Assembly (NCBI RefSeq): GCF_021533215.1
Contig: NZ_JAJNKA010000005.1
Coordinates: forward strand, 310,001-374,000
From: Portibacter lacus
GTDB taxonomy: Bacteria; Bacteroidota; Bacteroidia; Chitinophagales; Saprospiraceae
Direction: 5' to 3'
Length of the DNA stretch: 64,000 nt
The number at the start of each line of letters is the position of its first letter. Position 1 is the first letter of the stretch. The notes under the pieces are model-generated. The model saw nothing but the letters and a program-made list of their open reading frames with translations. It did not search any database and was not told the DNA's origin. This document shows, piece after piece, positions 28,661 through 38,156 of this stretch. A program made the position numbers and the translations under genes.

Positions 28661-29500
28661 AACTAACTTTCCGACTGTTGACATCTTTTCTCGAACATTA
28701 CCAAATCACACAATCATAATATAGTATATCAAGTAACAATGTCGGTGCGCTGCACCTCTTTTTATCATTGATAGCTCTATTACAGACAAAGTCGGTCCTC
28801 TGGACCTTGATCAGGATGAGCAAGTGATTTCCAGAAAAGATCAATTTGGAAAATTAAGACATCGAATTTTGCGAAGTTAGGTCGATTACGAACTAACTTT
28901 CCGCCTTTTGACATCTTTTCTCGAACATTACCAAATCACACAATCATAATACAGTAAACCAAGTAACAATGCCGGTGCGCTGCACCTCTTTTTATCATTG
29001 ATAGCTCTATTACAGACAAAGTCGGTCCTCTGGACCTTATTCAGGATGAGTAAGTAAGTTTTAGAATAGATCAATTTGGAAAATTAAGACATCGAATTTT
29101 GCGAAGTTAGGTCGATTACGAACTAACTTTCCGCCTTTTGACATCTTTTCTCGAACATTACCAAATCACACAATCATAATACAGTATATCAAGTAACAAT
29201 GTCGGTGCGCTGCACCTCTTTTTATCATTGATAGCATTTATTACAGACAAAGTCGGTCCTCTGGACCTTGATCAGGATGAGCAAGTGATTTCCAGAATAG
29301 ATCAATTTGGAAAATTAAGACATCAAATTTTGCGAAGTTAGGTCGATTACAAACTAACTTTCCACCTGTGGACATCTTTTCTCGAACATTACCAAATCAC
29401 ACAATCATAATATAGTATATCAAGTAACAATGCCGGTGCGCTGCACCTCTTTTTATCATTGATAGCATTTATTACAGACAAAGTCGGTTCTCTGGATCTT
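28661..29500 (+). repeat. 230-bp tandem repeat, about 3.7 copies, each with two short hairpins
   Basis: Units start with AACTAACTTTCC at 28661, 28891, 29121 and 29352 (periods 230, 230, 231); the fourth stops near 29500. The copies are almost identical. Each unit carries hairpin 1, GGTGCGCTGCACC, followed by TCTTTTT. About 37 nt later comes hairpin 2, GGTCCTCTGGACC, followed by TT; in copy 1 they lie at 28744-28756 and 28794-28806. Both are preceded by GTCGG or GCCGG. No open reading frame of note was found. From memory, hairpin pairs of this style separated by ATTACAGAC-like sequence recur between genes in Bacteroidota genomes, but I could not check this. Confidence 0.92.
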
Positions 29501-29548
29501 AAACAACTTAAACAACTAATACCCATATATTATAGGCACCCATGAAGT

Positions 29549-30112
29549 TTACTCTTTTTTGCAATCTATTTTCCAAGTAGGATAAATAATGGATTCATCC
29601 AAGCTTACCCATTCTCCGATCCACTTATATCCTTTAGTAGAAATATCGTAGAAACTCAATCGAAAGTAGCCTTCTTGTCCATTAGGAGATTTCTGGTCTT
29701 TATACAGTATTATTTTTCCATCTTCCTTTTCATCATACCAAGTAGGAAGAGTTTGTGGTACACTACTTGTCGAGTAATAATGAACGTACCATTGAGCACT
29801 ATCTACATTGTATTGCCTGATACTGCCCGAATGTCTTCCATCTGCTTTGAGTGTTTCATCTTGGATGGCCATTCCGTTCATGATGTATTTCCAGGTCCAT
29901 GTCATATCTACAGGTTTGGCCCAGGTTTGATCCTGATTTCTAGAGGTTGACTTACAATTACATTTTCCAATTAATAAGTGGTAGTCTTTAATTTGTTCCG
30001 GGGCATCAAGATTTGGCTGACCGTATGGAAATGCTTCAGAACTGGTGTATTCGTACTGTGCATAAAGATGGGTTCCTGTGAAGAAGCTAATTAGTAATAA
30101 GATGACTTTCAT
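29549..30112 (-). CDS. Secreted protein of unknown function
   Basis: The 187-residue protein has a signal peptide (LLLISFFTGTHLYAQ). The mature part contains LLIGKCNCKSTS and then MTWTWKYIMNGMAIQDETL, a pattern that loosely recalls lipocalin-like DUF1579 proteins, in which a barrel opens with LxGxW. A later IGEWVSLDESIIYPTWK segment ends the protein. I cannot assign a function. It is a single gene on the minus strand, ending next to the 230-bp repeat array. Confidence 0.65.
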   Translation of the reverse strand: MKVILLLISFFTGTHLYAQYEYTSSEAFPYGQPNLDAPEQIKDYHLLIGKCNCKSTSRNQDQTWAKPVDMTWTWKYIMNGMAIQDETLKADGRHSGSIRQYNVDSAQWYVHYYSTSSVPQTLPTWYDEKEDGKIILYKDQKSPNGQEGYFRLSFYDISTKGYKWIGEWVSLDESIIYPTWKIDCKKE

Positions 30113-30214
30113 TTCTTAGGAGAGTTTGTCTATCTAAAGAACGAATAGATTGAGAATATGTATGATTAAATTAATTCCTGTTTCAATTATGCTTTTATTA
30201 TCTTGATTAATAAA

Positions 30215-30652
30215 ATGGTCGACATCGTTACCCAAGTAGAAATTGACAAACCTATTTCTTTGGTTTCTGCTTATGCATCAGATCCTGACAACACCACTTC
30301 CTGGTATGTAAATATTGATTCTATAGAATGGATAACACCAAAACCATTGCAAGTAGGTTCACTCCTCGCCTTTAAAGCAAGATTTCTTGGGAAAGACTTG
30401 TCCTATACTTATGAAGTTGTAGAAAGCATTCCTAATAAAAAGTTTGTTATGCGGACTGCGGATGGTCCATTTCCGATGGAAACAACCTATACTTGGGAGG
30501 CGCTATCAGCAGAGAAGACTAAAATGACTCTCAGAAACAGAGGGAATCCTACAGGATTTAAAGTATTTCTAGCTCCATTAATGAAAATGGCGATGCGTCG
30601 AGCTAATAACAATGACTTACAGAAGTTAAAGGAAATTTTAGAAAGTATATAG
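30215..30652 (+). CDS. SRPBCC/START-like lipid- or ligand-binding protein
   Basis: The 145-residue protein begins MVDIVTQVEIDKPISLVSAY, the typical first strand of polyketide-cyclase/SRPBCC proteins. It then shows TSWYVNIDSIEWITPKPLQV, a TYEVVESIPNKKFVMRT strand pair and a C-terminal helix (MRRANNNDLQKLKEILES). These proteins form a helix-grip pocket that binds hydrophobic ligands; the ligand is unknown. The ATG at 30215 is preferred over a TTG at 30203, which would add only four residues. Confidence 0.85.
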   Translation: MVDIVTQVEIDKPISLVSAYASDPDNTTSWYVNIDSIEWITPKPLQVGSLLAFKARFLGKDLSYTYEVVESIPNKKFVMRTADGPFPMETTYTWEALSAEKTKMTLRNRGNPTGFKVFLAPLMKMAMRRANNNDLQKLKEILESI

Positions 30653-30760
30653 TAATATTATGTCGAAGCTTAGGGATAAAGTCACGTAACTTATTCTAAC
30701 ATTGACCTAAAACCTAATATAATTAAGGAGTATAATAGGCCATCTAAATGTATATCAGTC

Positions 30761-31144
30761 TTAGTTTAAGATGATTTCTGGGTATTTTTCGATAAGAACT
30801 TCGTACGCTTTTTTAGGCTTTAGTCCTTCTACTTCCCTTAAGAATTCTTGAGTTCGTGAATGCTCAGTATTAAACTTAGGAACACCAGAAGTCTGTTGAT
30901 CAATAAAGGTTTTAATTTCTTCTTTAGACATCACAGCGATCATTTTCTTCTTCTGCTTGTCACTTTCATCGCTAGGTAATCGAGTTAAGAAAGGAGAGTC
31001 TTTATAACCTAACTCTTCTAGGTATGATGACATAAAGGCCTTATTCTCCTGAAATTTCTTTTCTGTTTCTGCATCATAAGTTATACAAGAGGTTAAAAAT
31101 ATGGGTAGGCAAATTATGAAGTAAAGTAAGATCTTAATTTTCAT
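30761..31144 (-). CDS. Small lipoprotein of unknown function
   Basis: The 127-residue protein starts MKIKILLYFIICLPIFLTSC with a clear lipobox (LTSC). The charged, mostly helical mature part contains TEKKFQENKAFMSSYLEEL and QEFLREVEGLKPKKAYEVL. No known domain was recognised. I start it at 31144, where the signal peptide begins; an upstream ATG at 31243 in the same frame would put 33 non-signal residues ahead of it. It is convergent with the SRPBCC gene. Confidence 0.65.
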   Translation of the reverse strand: MKIKILLYFIICLPIFLTSCITYDAETEKKFQENKAFMSSYLEELGYKDSPFLTRLPSDESDKQKKKMIAVMSKEEIKTFIDQQTSGVPKFNTEHSRTQEFLREVEGLKPKKAYEVLIEKYPEIILN

Positions 31145-31457
31145 GATAGTATATATTATTCTAGTATTAATTAATGGTCTTTGAATTAGAATGGTTCCTG
31201 GATAATTTTTATAATGAAGACATATTTGACTAAATGGATTCAATAATTATCACAATATTCTTCATAAATAATCTTTGATAATTAATATTATAAATAGAAA
31301 TGATACTTTTCTACTGTTTAATAATTGGGTTATGCACTTAACTAGGTGGCGCTTTCTTTAAGATATTTTTCATTGTATTTTCTTTTAATATTGAAGTTAT
31401 GAAAAATGACTGCAATAAATATTGACTAAAAAAAACTAATATTTTAATAAGAAAAAA
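31145..31457. other. AT-rich intergenic region between divergent genes
   Basis: These 313 bp separate a minus-strand lipoprotein gene from a plus-strand surface-protein gene and must hold both promoters. The region is very AT-rich with long A and T runs. I see no convincing TAnnTTTG box with a well-spaced TTG, no ORF and no strong hairpin. Confidence 0.4.
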
Positions 31458-32498
31458 ATGCGATCACTACTTTTATTTTCTCTGATCATGTTCTTTAATT
31501 CAATCAAAGCCCAGCAAGTAGGTATTAATAAAATTTATCCAGAACATACTTTGGATGTGCGATCAACGAACAATGTGGATCCTGCGGGTTTTAATCTTTC
31601 TAATCAAGACAAGTCCAAATATGTGCGCTTATTTAGCGGAAGCACAACGTATCCAGATCCTTCAATAGCTTGGAACCCTGATTATAACTTTGTGTTTGCA
31701 ACATATAACGACAATACACTTGCTTTTACTGAATATATGCGCATTTCGTCAGTGGGTGATGTGGGTATAGGGGTCGCAAACCCTGAAGCAAAGTTGGATA
31801 TTCTAGGTGGAGATTGGAATCTAGATGCTGGAAATGCGGGAGATTTTCGGATAGGCAACGCCACTTATAATTTCAGAATTGGTATTGCGACTGGAGGGGG
31901 TGGTGCAGGGATTACTAGAATGTATGCGAATAGCAATGATTTAATACTTGGAGCGAATGATACCCCTATATTGAAATTGAAGTCGAATGGCGAGTTATTA
32001 GCCCCTTTAATGACTAATAATATTATTGAAAGTGGTGGAAATAAATCGCTAATCACCAAAGAATATGCTGATGCAACATATGTTTTAGACGAAGTAAAGA
32101 CTAAAGAAATAATGATTCCTGCAGCCTCATTTAGTACACTAGGTTTGAATAATTATGTAATCTATGAAGGAATAGCATATGGTTCACCTTTAATAGCTCC
32201 GGTTGTTTTGCCTGTTGGTTCTATAATTACTGAGCTAAGCGCATATTTTTATGATTCTAATAATAATAATTTTAGCTGCACTTTTAATTTAAAAAATATT
32301 AATAGCAATTTTATTAGTTCTTTTTATACTATAAGCACAGATAATTCCACTAGTGGTCATAAAGTTATTACTTCTACGACAAATATTCAGATTACCTCTA
32401 ATTTTGCCTACTTTTTAACTGTGAAAGATATTGATGAGGGCGATGTTACCGGTTTTAATGGCCTTAAGGGTGTTAAAATAAAATATATAGAAAATTGA
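31458..32498 (+). CDS. Secreted surface-type protein of unknown function
   Basis: The 346-residue protein has a signal peptide (LLFSLIMFFNSIKAQ) and an N-terminal half with phrases typical of Bacteroidota secreted fibre-like or adhesin proteins: VGINKIYPEHTLDVRS, MRISSVGDVGIGVANPEAKL and LILGANDTPILKLKSNGELL. These Gly/Asn-rich lines resemble the shaft of phage tail fibres. The C-terminal part (from about residue 210) is a separate beta-rich domain. The DNA of that C-terminal part (about 32220-32420) is more AT-rich and Asn-rich than the first half, which may point to domain exchange. No neighbouring gene explains its role. Confidence 0.7.
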   Translation: MRSLLLFSLIMFFNSIKAQQVGINKIYPEHTLDVRSTNNVDPAGFNLSNQDKSKYVRLFSGSTTYPDPSIAWNPDYNFVFATYNDNTLAFTEYMRISSVGDVGIGVANPEAKLDILGGDWNLDAGNAGDFRIGNATYNFRIGIATGGGGAGITRMYANSNDLILGANDTPILKLKSNGELLAPLMTNNIIESGGNKSLITKEYADATYVLDEVKTKEIMIPAASFSTLGLNNYVIYEGIAYGSPLIAPVVLPVGSIITELSAYFYDSNNNNFSCTFNLKNINSNFISSFYTISTDNSTSGHKVITSTTNIQITSNFAYFLTVKDIDEGDVTGFNGLKGVKIKYIEN

Positions 32499-32649
32499 TG
32501 GAGCGTGTATTATGTTTTAATAAAACTGCTGGAAATATAGTATGAAATCTTTATAAAAATTTAGTGCTTGGAGATATCGAAGAAATATGATCTTTTAATA
32601 TTGAAATTTTATTTACGATCATGAGGTCTAGTTTTATATATAGAAATTC

Positions 32650-33426
32650 TTATTTTAAATTATCTTTCTCTAAAATTCCTTCACCGAATAATGCATAATC
32701 ATATTTGACTGGATCTTGCGGATCGAACCTTTGCAAGTGTTCTGTGATTTCTATAACGGCTTGCCAGTCTCTTTGCTTACGAGTGAGTAAGCCGTAGTGT
32801 CTAGCAACTCGTTCTACATGAACATCCAATGGAATCTTCAAAGCGGACATTGGGATATCATCCCATAAACCGAAATCTACTCCATTATTATCCTTTCGAA
32901 CCATCCATCTGAAAAACATATTTAGTCGTTTACAAGTTGATTTTCTAGCTGGAGAAGCGACATGTTTTTGAGTACGTCTTAGCGCAAATTCATCATCAAA
33001 GAAGAACTCATTGAATCCAGAGAACATTTCTTCGATTTGATTTTCATCTGTTTTTCGGAATTGAGTAAATGCCTGTTCTAGTGATTCGTATTTCGAATAT
33101 AATTTCCTGAAGAAGTGTATAAAATACAAGGTATCATCACCGTTAAAAGTCCGATGCTTGAATGTTTCGAAAGGTTCGAGGTCGCTTTCCTTATGATTCA
33201 TGATGAAATCGTACGGATGTCCTCCCATCATGTCAACTAACAAGTTAGATTTGTTAATGATGGTTACCCGTTGTCCCCAGGAAAGCATAGCAACCCAGAA
33301 ACCTATGATTTCAATGTCTTGTTTAAGAGAAAATTTGTGAGGAATAGAAATCGGATCTTTATCAATGAAAGTAGGGCAATTGAATTGCTCTACTTTCATG
33401 TCAAAATGTTCTTTTAATTTCAGCAA
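32650..33426 (-). CDS. TIGR02757 family protein (DUF2400)
   Basis: The 258-residue protein matches TIGR02757/DUF2400: FIDKDPISIPHKFSLKQDIE, a FWVAMLSWGQRVTIINKSN block, MFFRWMVRKDNNGVDFGLWD and the PLDVHVERVARHYGLLTRKQ segment. The last two resemble the helix-hairpin-helix and catalytic-loop region of HhH-GPD DNA glycosylases, so a nucleic-acid role is plausible but unproven. It begins 4 bp after infB ends, making it the fourth gene of the rimP-nusA-infB operon. Confidence 0.87.
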   Translation of the reverse strand: MLKLKEHFDMKVEQFNCPTFIDKDPISIPHKFSLKQDIEIIGFWVAMLSWGQRVTIINKSNLLVDMMGGHPYDFIMNHKESDLEPFETFKHRTFNGDDTLYFIHFFRKLYSKYESLEQAFTQFRKTDENQIEEMFSGFNEFFFDDEFALRRTQKHVASPARKSTCKRLNMFFRWMVRKDNNGVDFGLWDDIPMSALKIPLDVHVERVARHYGLLTRKQRDWQAVIEITEHLQRFDPQDPVKYDYALFGEGILEKDNLK

Positions 33427-33430
33427 TGTA

Positions 33431-36304
33431 TTAATCCAGCGTTTGTCTGATTTCTACGATTTCGTAAACTTCGATAGTATCGCCTTCTTTAATATCATTA
33501 TAATTCTTAATCGTAATACCACATTCCAGTCCTTTCTTAACTTCTTTCACATCGTCTTTGAAACGCTTCAATGAGCTAATTTCACCAACTGTTCCTGGCT
33601 TGGTAGGATATACAACTATTCCGTTTCGTATAATTCTGATCTTAGAGTTTCTAGAAATAGAACCATCTTGAACAATACAACCCGCAATGGTACCAATCTT
33701 AGAAATTTTATAGGTTTCTCTAACATCAACCTGGCCAGTGATTTTCTCTTCTTGAGTCGGTTCTAACATACCTTCTATGGCAGCTCTAATCGTATCAATG
33801 GCTTCATAAATTACAGAGTAAGTCTTGATTTCTACACCTTCTTTTTCGGCAAGGTTTCTTGCGCCCATAGATGGTCTAACTTGGAAACCGATGATGATGG
33901 CATCTGATGCAGATGCTAATAATACATCCGATTCGATTATCTGACCTACACCTTTATGTATGATATTAACCTGAACGGTTTCTATTGATTGTTTCTGTAA
34001 TGAATCCGCTAACGCCTCGATAGATCCATCCACATCCCCTTTAATAATAAGGTTCAGTTCTTTAAATGTTCCTAATGCTAATCTTCTTCCGATCTCATCT
34101 AAACTAATACGCTTACTAGCTCTATTGGTTTGTTCTCTCTTAATCTGACCTCTTCTAGAGGCGATCTGTCTTGCTTCTTGTTCAGAATCAGCAACTTTAA
34201 ATTTCTCACCTGCTTGAGGTGCTCCACTAAGTCCTAGAACCAATACTGGCTGAGAAGGTCCAGCTTTTTTAACTCGCTTTCCTTTCTCATTAAACATGGC
34301 CTTCACTTTTCCAGAGTGTTCTCCAGAAACGATAGGATCTCCTATTTCTAGCGTTCCATTTTGAACTAGAATTTTTGTAACATATCCACGACCTTTATCC
34401 AAAGATGCTTCTATTACGGTACCTACAGCTTCTCTATTAGGATTAGCTTTAAGTTCTAGTAGTTCAGATTCTAGAACTATTTTTTCTAATAATTTATCAA
34501 TATTCAGACCTGTTTTAGCAGAGATATCTTGAGATTGGTACTTACCACCCCATTCTTCTACTAATAGATTCATTCCTGAAAGTTCTTGCTTAATTCTATC
34601 TGGAGATGCACCTGGTTTATCAATCTTATTGATTGCAAAGATCATCGGTACTCCGGCTGCTTGAGAGTGACTAATGGCCTCTTTTGTTTGAGGCATTATG
34701 TTATCATCCGCTGCAATTATAATAACAGATACATCTGTAACTTTCGCACCCCTAGCCCTCATCGCTGTAAAGGCTTCGTGACCTGGTGTATCTAAGAATG
34801 TTACTTTATCTCTTCCTTCTCCGACTCTTACTTCATAGGCTCCGATATGCTGTGTGATACCACCGGCTTCACCGTCAGCAACACTCGCGTTTCGGATAAA
34901 ATCCAGTAAAGATGTTTTACCATGATCCACGTGACCCATTACGGTTACAATCGGAGCTCTTGGTACAAGATCTGCTGGATCATCTGCAACTTCTTCGAAG
35001 TCGTCATCCTCTTCTACTGCTGAGATAAATTCAATTTCTTTATTAAATTCATCAGCTAACAATTCAATAATTTCAGCATCAAGTCGCTGATTAATAGAGA
35101 CAATTACTCCAAGATTCATACATGTTGTAATAACATCTGTTACACCAACATCCATCAAGTTTGCGAATTCAGAGACAGAAATAAATTCAGTCAATTGAAT
35201 TTTTTCAGTTACGCCTTCTAAATCTTTAACTTCTTGTTTTTCTCTTTTATCTTCTCTATTATCTCTTCTTATTTTCTGGCGTTTGTTCTTTCCACGATTG
35301 GAAAGTCTAGCCATTGTTGCTTTGATTTTATCTTCTATCTCTTTTTGAGAAACTTCTTTAATCTCATCTTCTCTTTTGCCTTTAGAACCACCACTTCTAT
35401 TCGAGTTAGAGTTTCTATTTCCACCTCTGTTATTGCTTCCGCCGCTGTTACTTCCGCTTCCGCTTCCTTGAGACTGGAAGTTTTTAGCTGGTACCTTTTT
35501 ACGTTTACGCTTTCTCTTGTTGGCGTCTGTAGAATTAGCAGATTGTCCTTTTTTATCGTCCGTATCTTTCTTCTTAGGACGATTCATTTCTTTTAGCTTA
35601 GCAGCATCGATCTTACCAAGGATTTTTGGTCCTTTTAAAGTAGGTGCATTCGCTCGTATCAATTTATTTTCTTCTGCGGGAGCTGGTTTTACAGCCTCAT
35701 CAGAAGTTTTCGAAGTTTCTTCAACTTTTTCCTTTACTACAGGCTTTTCTTCCTTAACGACAGTTGGTTCTTCTTTCTTTTCAGCTACAGGCTCCTCTTT
35801 TTTCACTTCTGGCTCTTCTTTCTTCACCACAGGTTCTTCTGCCTTTGGTTTAGGTTTTTTCTGAGCATCCAGATCAATCTTGCCGATTACTTTAAGCTGA
35901 TGAGGTCTGTTAGATTCAACTTCTGCTTCTGCAGGGGTTTTCACTTCCTCTTTTACATCTTCTACCACTTCAGGTTCCACCACAGGAACTTCTTTTTCTT
36001 CTACTACAGGCTCTTCTTTCTTAGCCACAGGCTCTTCTACCTTAGGAGTAGAAACTGGTGGTTTTGAGAAAAGTTTCGGTTTCTCATCTTCGGGTTTAAT
36101 CCTAGTTCCTATAACTAGTTTATCCGCTTTTTCTTTTTCGGCAATAGAATTACTGAACTGCTTTAGCAGCTGGTCGTACATTTCATCCGAAACCTTGGAT
36201 GTGGGCTTATTATCGATTTCAAAACCCGCCTTATGCAGGTGTTCTACGATCGTTGCCGTTCCGACATTTAATTCTTTTGCTATTTTAACCAGACGTCTAG
36301 CCAT
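33431..36304 (-). CDS. infB: Translation initiation factor IF-2
   Basis: IF-2 brings initiator fMet-tRNA to the 30S subunit and promotes subunit joining with GTP hydrolysis. The 957-residue protein has an N-terminal IF2-N domain, then a long low-complexity Lys/Glu/Pro/Val-rich linker (about 75-350) with repeated KKEEPV-like units and a Gly/Asn/Ser-rich stretch. A second IF2-N-like segment follows at about 370-430. The G domain has [12 protein letters not shown] (about 455), [12 protein letters not shown] and NKIDKPG, with the C-terminal translation-factor domains after it. It lies in the conserved rimP-nusA-infB order. Confidence 0.98.
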   Translation of the reverse strand: MARRLVKIAKELNVGTATIVEHLHKAGFEIDNKPTSKVSDEMYDQLLKQFSNSIAEKEKADKLVIGTRIKPEDEKPKLFSKPPVSTPKVEEPVAKKEEPVVEEKEVPVVEPEVVEDVKEEVKTPAEAEVESNRPHQLKVIGKIDLDAQKKPKPKAEEPVVKKEEPEVKKEEPVAEKKEEPTVVKEEKPVVKEKVEETSKTSDEAVKPAPAEENKLIRANAPTLKGPKILGKIDAAKLKEMNRPKKKDTDDKKGQSANSTDANKRKRKRKKVPAKNFQSQGSGSGSNSGGSNNRGGNRNSNSNRSGGSKGKREDEIKEVSQKEIEDKIKATMARLSNRGKNKRQKIRRDNREDKREKQEVKDLEGVTEKIQLTEFISVSEFANLMDVGVTDVITTCMNLGVIVSINQRLDAEIIELLADEFNKEIEFISAVEEDDDFEEVADDPADLVPRAPIVTVMGHVDHGKTSLLDFIRNASVADGEAGGITQHIGAYEVRVGEGRDKVTFLDTPGHEAFTAMRARGAKVTDVSVIIIAADDNIMPQTKEAISHSQAAGVPMIFAINKIDKPGASPDRIKQELSGMNLLVEEWGGKYQSQDISAKTGLNIDKLLEKIVLESELLELKANPNREAVGTVIEASLDKGRGYVTKILVQNGTLEIGDPIVSGEHSGKVKAMFNEKGKRVKKAGPSQPVLVLGLSGAPQAGEKFKVADSEQEARQIASRRGQIKREQTNRASKRISLDEIGRRLALGTFKELNLIIKGDVDGSIEALADSLQKQSIETVQVNIIHKGVGQIIESDVLLASASDAIIIGFQVRPSMGARNLAEKEGVEIKTYSVIYEAIDTIRAAIEGMLEPTQEEKITGQVDVRETYKISKIGTIAGCIVQDGSISRNSKIRIIRNGIVVYPTKPGTVGEISSLKRFKDDVKEVKKGLECGITIKNYNDIKEGDTIEVYEIVEIRQTLD

Positions 36305-36340
36305 GCAGTCTAAATATATTTTTATTTACGAAGTAAAGAC

Positions 36341-37576
36341 TTATTCTTCAAACTCAGATGCCAATATTTTCAGGACATCGTCTACTGTTTCTTCTTCTAA
36401 GTCTGTTCTTCTTGTTAATTCTTCTTTACTTAAATTTAGGACACTTCTTGCAGAATCACATCCTATAGACTTCAATGAGTCTATTACCCATGATTCGATT
36501 TCATCAGAAAATTCGTCCAAATCTACATCATCTACTTCTAATTCATCAGAATCTCTATAAACATCTATTTCATAACCAGTTAATTTACCAGCTAATTTAA
36601 TGTTCGATCCTCCTTTTCCTATTGCTAATGAAACTTGATCAGGCTTTAAAAATACAGCCGCAGTCATAGTTTCGTTATTTAACTCTATGTTCGTAACCTT
36701 TGCTGGAGTTAATGATCTCTGAATAAATAGTATACTGTTATTGGTAAAGTTAACAATATCTATATTCTCATTTTTCAATTCTCTAACAATACCGTGAATT
36801 CTAGAACCTTTCATTCCGACACACGCTCCTACTGGATCTATTCTATCATCGTAAGACTCTACAGCTACTTTCGCACGCTCACCAGGAATTCTAACAATTT
36901 TCTTAACTGTAATTAATCCATCTTCTATTTCTGGTACTTCTTGCTCTAGTAGTTTTTCTAAGAAAACACTATCCGTTCTAGACATAATAACAACTGGATT
37001 GTTGTTCTTCATATCTACTCTACTGATAACTCCTTTCACCATATCACCTTTTCTGAAAAAATCTCCTTTAATCATTTCAGATCTTGGTAGGATTAATTCA
37101 TTTCCAGTAACATCATCCACGATTAAAATTTCTCTTTTCAATATTTGATGAACTTCACCAAGTATTAAATCACCAACTCTATCAGAATATCTTTTAAAGA
37201 TCTCATCTTTCTCTAATTCCATAATTCTAGAGATCAGTGTCTGTCTTGCAGCCATAATTGATCTTCGTCCGAATTCCTCAAGCGTTAATTGCTCATAACA
37301 CTCTTCCCCTACTTCATAATCTTCATCAATACTTAATGCCTCTGAAATTGAAATCTGCGATCTGTCATCCGTAACCTCACCATCTGGTGCGATTTCTCGA
37401 ACACGCCACATCTCTAAATCACCATTGGTCGTATTTACAATGACGTCGTAATTTTCATCTGAACCGTACTTCTTTCGGATCAAAGTTCTAAATACATCCT
37501 CTAATACCCTCACCATGGTGGGTCTATCTATATTCTTACTTCCCTTAAATTCGGAAAAAGTTTCAACCAAATTCAT
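36341..37576 (-). CDS. nusA: Transcription termination/antitermination factor NusA
   Basis: NusA binds RNA polymerase and modulates pausing, termination and antitermination. The 411-residue protein has the N-terminal polymerase-binding domain, an S1 domain (about 130-200, LILGEVHQILKREILIVDD) and two KH domains (GACVGMKGSRIHGIVRELKN at about 250 and DQVSLAIGKGGSNIKLAGKL at about 315). A short acidic tail plus a helix-hairpin-helix-like end (SIGCDSARSVLNLSKEELTR) completes it. The long C-terminal repeats of E. coli NusA are absent, as is usual in this phylum. It lies between rimP and infB with gaps of 12 and 36 bp. Confidence 0.97.
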   Translation of the reverse strand: MNLVETFSEFKGSKNIDRPTMVRVLEDVFRTLIRKKYGSDENYDVIVNTTNGDLEMWRVREIAPDGEVTDDRSQISISEALSIDEDYEVGEECYEQLTLEEFGRRSIMAARQTLISRIMELEKDEIFKRYSDRVGDLILGEVHQILKREILIVDDVTGNELILPRSEMIKGDFFRKGDMVKGVISRVDMKNNNPVVIMSRTDSVFLEKLLEQEVPEIEDGLITVKKIVRIPGERAKVAVESYDDRIDPVGACVGMKGSRIHGIVRELKNENIDIVNFTNNSILFIQRSLTPAKVTNIELNNETMTAAVFLKPDQVSLAIGKGGSNIKLAGKLTGYEIDVYRDSDELEVDDVDLDEFSDEIESWVIDSLKSIGCDSARSVLNLSKEELTRRTDLEEETVDDVLKILASEFEE

Positions 37577-37588
37577 ATTGCAAATATT

Positions 37589-38062
37589 TTAAAAACTGAC
37601 TTTTACAATTATTTTTTCAATCTCCTCATCTTTAATTGGATGAAGGATCGTCTTCTTTATATTCTTTTTTCCTTGCTTTTCTTTCACCTCATATTCTAAT
37701 TCGACTCCCTCTTCGTTTGCATCTTTCAGCAAACCTTTAACTTTCTTCCCATCTTCCTTTAATGTAACTTCAACAGTCCGTCCAATGTTCTTGATATACT
37801 GTCTTTTGAATTTTAAAGGCTTTCCTATTCCTGGCGATGAAACTTCTAAAAGGTACTTTTCTCCAAAAACTTGTGTCTCGTCAAAGTGACTTTCCAGAAA
37901 TCTACTAATTTTTCGGCACTTATTAAAGCCCATGTCAGAATCACTATCCACAAACACTAAAATTTTGCTTCCACTGACACTAAGTTCAGTAACAAAACAA
38001 TCTTCTAATTCACTTTCCTGGAAATACGCTTCTAAAAGCTGGATAATCTGTTCTTCTTTCAA
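37589..38062 (-). CDS. rimP: Ribosome maturation factor RimP
   Basis: RimP helps assemble the 30S subunit. The 157-residue protein shows VFVDSDSDMGFNKCRKISRF and LLEVSSPGIGKPLKFKRQY with the conserved SSPG-PL motif, typical of the family. The only in-frame start that fits the family is a TTG at 38062; no in-frame ATG or GTG lies between it and the promoter. It is the first gene of rimP-nusA-infB-TIGR02757. A near-consensus promoter (38127-38156) and a perfect 10-bp hairpin (38084-38112) lie upstream, so the operon is probably controlled by attenuation. Confidence 0.94.
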   Translation of the reverse strand: MKEEQIIQLLEAYFQESELEDCFVTELSVSGSKILVFVDSDSDMGFNKCRKISRFLESHFDETQVFGEKYLLEVSSPGIGKPLKFKRQYIKNIGRTVEVTLKEDGKKVKGLLKDANEEGVELEYEVKEKQGKKNIKKTILHPIKDEEIEKIIVKVSF

Positions 38063-38083
38063 ATCAAATATTCTTATAAATGA

Positions 38084-38112
38084 AAAGAGGGAATCATTTA
38101 TGTTCCCTCTTT
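38084..38112 (-). promoter_or_regulatory. Terminator-like hairpin in the rimP-nusA-infB leader
   Basis: AAAGAGGGAA pairs perfectly with TTCCCTCTTT around a 9-nt loop. On the minus strand, which is transcribed here, the stem is followed by TCATTTAT, a modest U-rich tract. It begins a few nucleotides after the expected transcription start and ends 22 nt before the rimP TTG codon. In E. coli this operon is autoregulated by NusA, so an attenuator in this position is reasonable; the actual effect is inferred. Confidence 0.6.
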
Positions 38113-38126
38113 CCTCAAAAGCAGTG

Positions 38127-38156
38127 CAAATATACTTAATTTCATTTAATATTCAA
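38127..38156 (-). promoter_or_regulatory. Bacteroidota-type promoter of rimP-nusA-infB
   Basis: On the minus strand ATTG (TTG at 38154-38156) is followed after exactly 19 bp by TATATTTG (38127-38134). This fits the TTG-N19-TAnnTTTG consensus of the primary Bacteroidota sigma factor. Transcription should start about 6-8 bp downstream, close to 38120, just ahead of the leader hairpin. Confidence 0.65.

Noticed and set aside
28661-29500. CRISPR array
   Set aside because: The repeats are 230 bp long and contiguous, with no unique spacers between them and no cas genes nearby.
31458-32498. Phage tail-fibre gene from a prophage
   Set aside because: It has a Sec signal peptide and no neighbouring phage genes, so a secreted surface protein is more likely.
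35234-35864. Two overlapping plus-strand frames of 120 and 115 residues
   Set aside because: They are antisense to the low-complexity linker of IF-2; the repeated Lys/Glu codons leave the opposite strand free of stops, which explains them.
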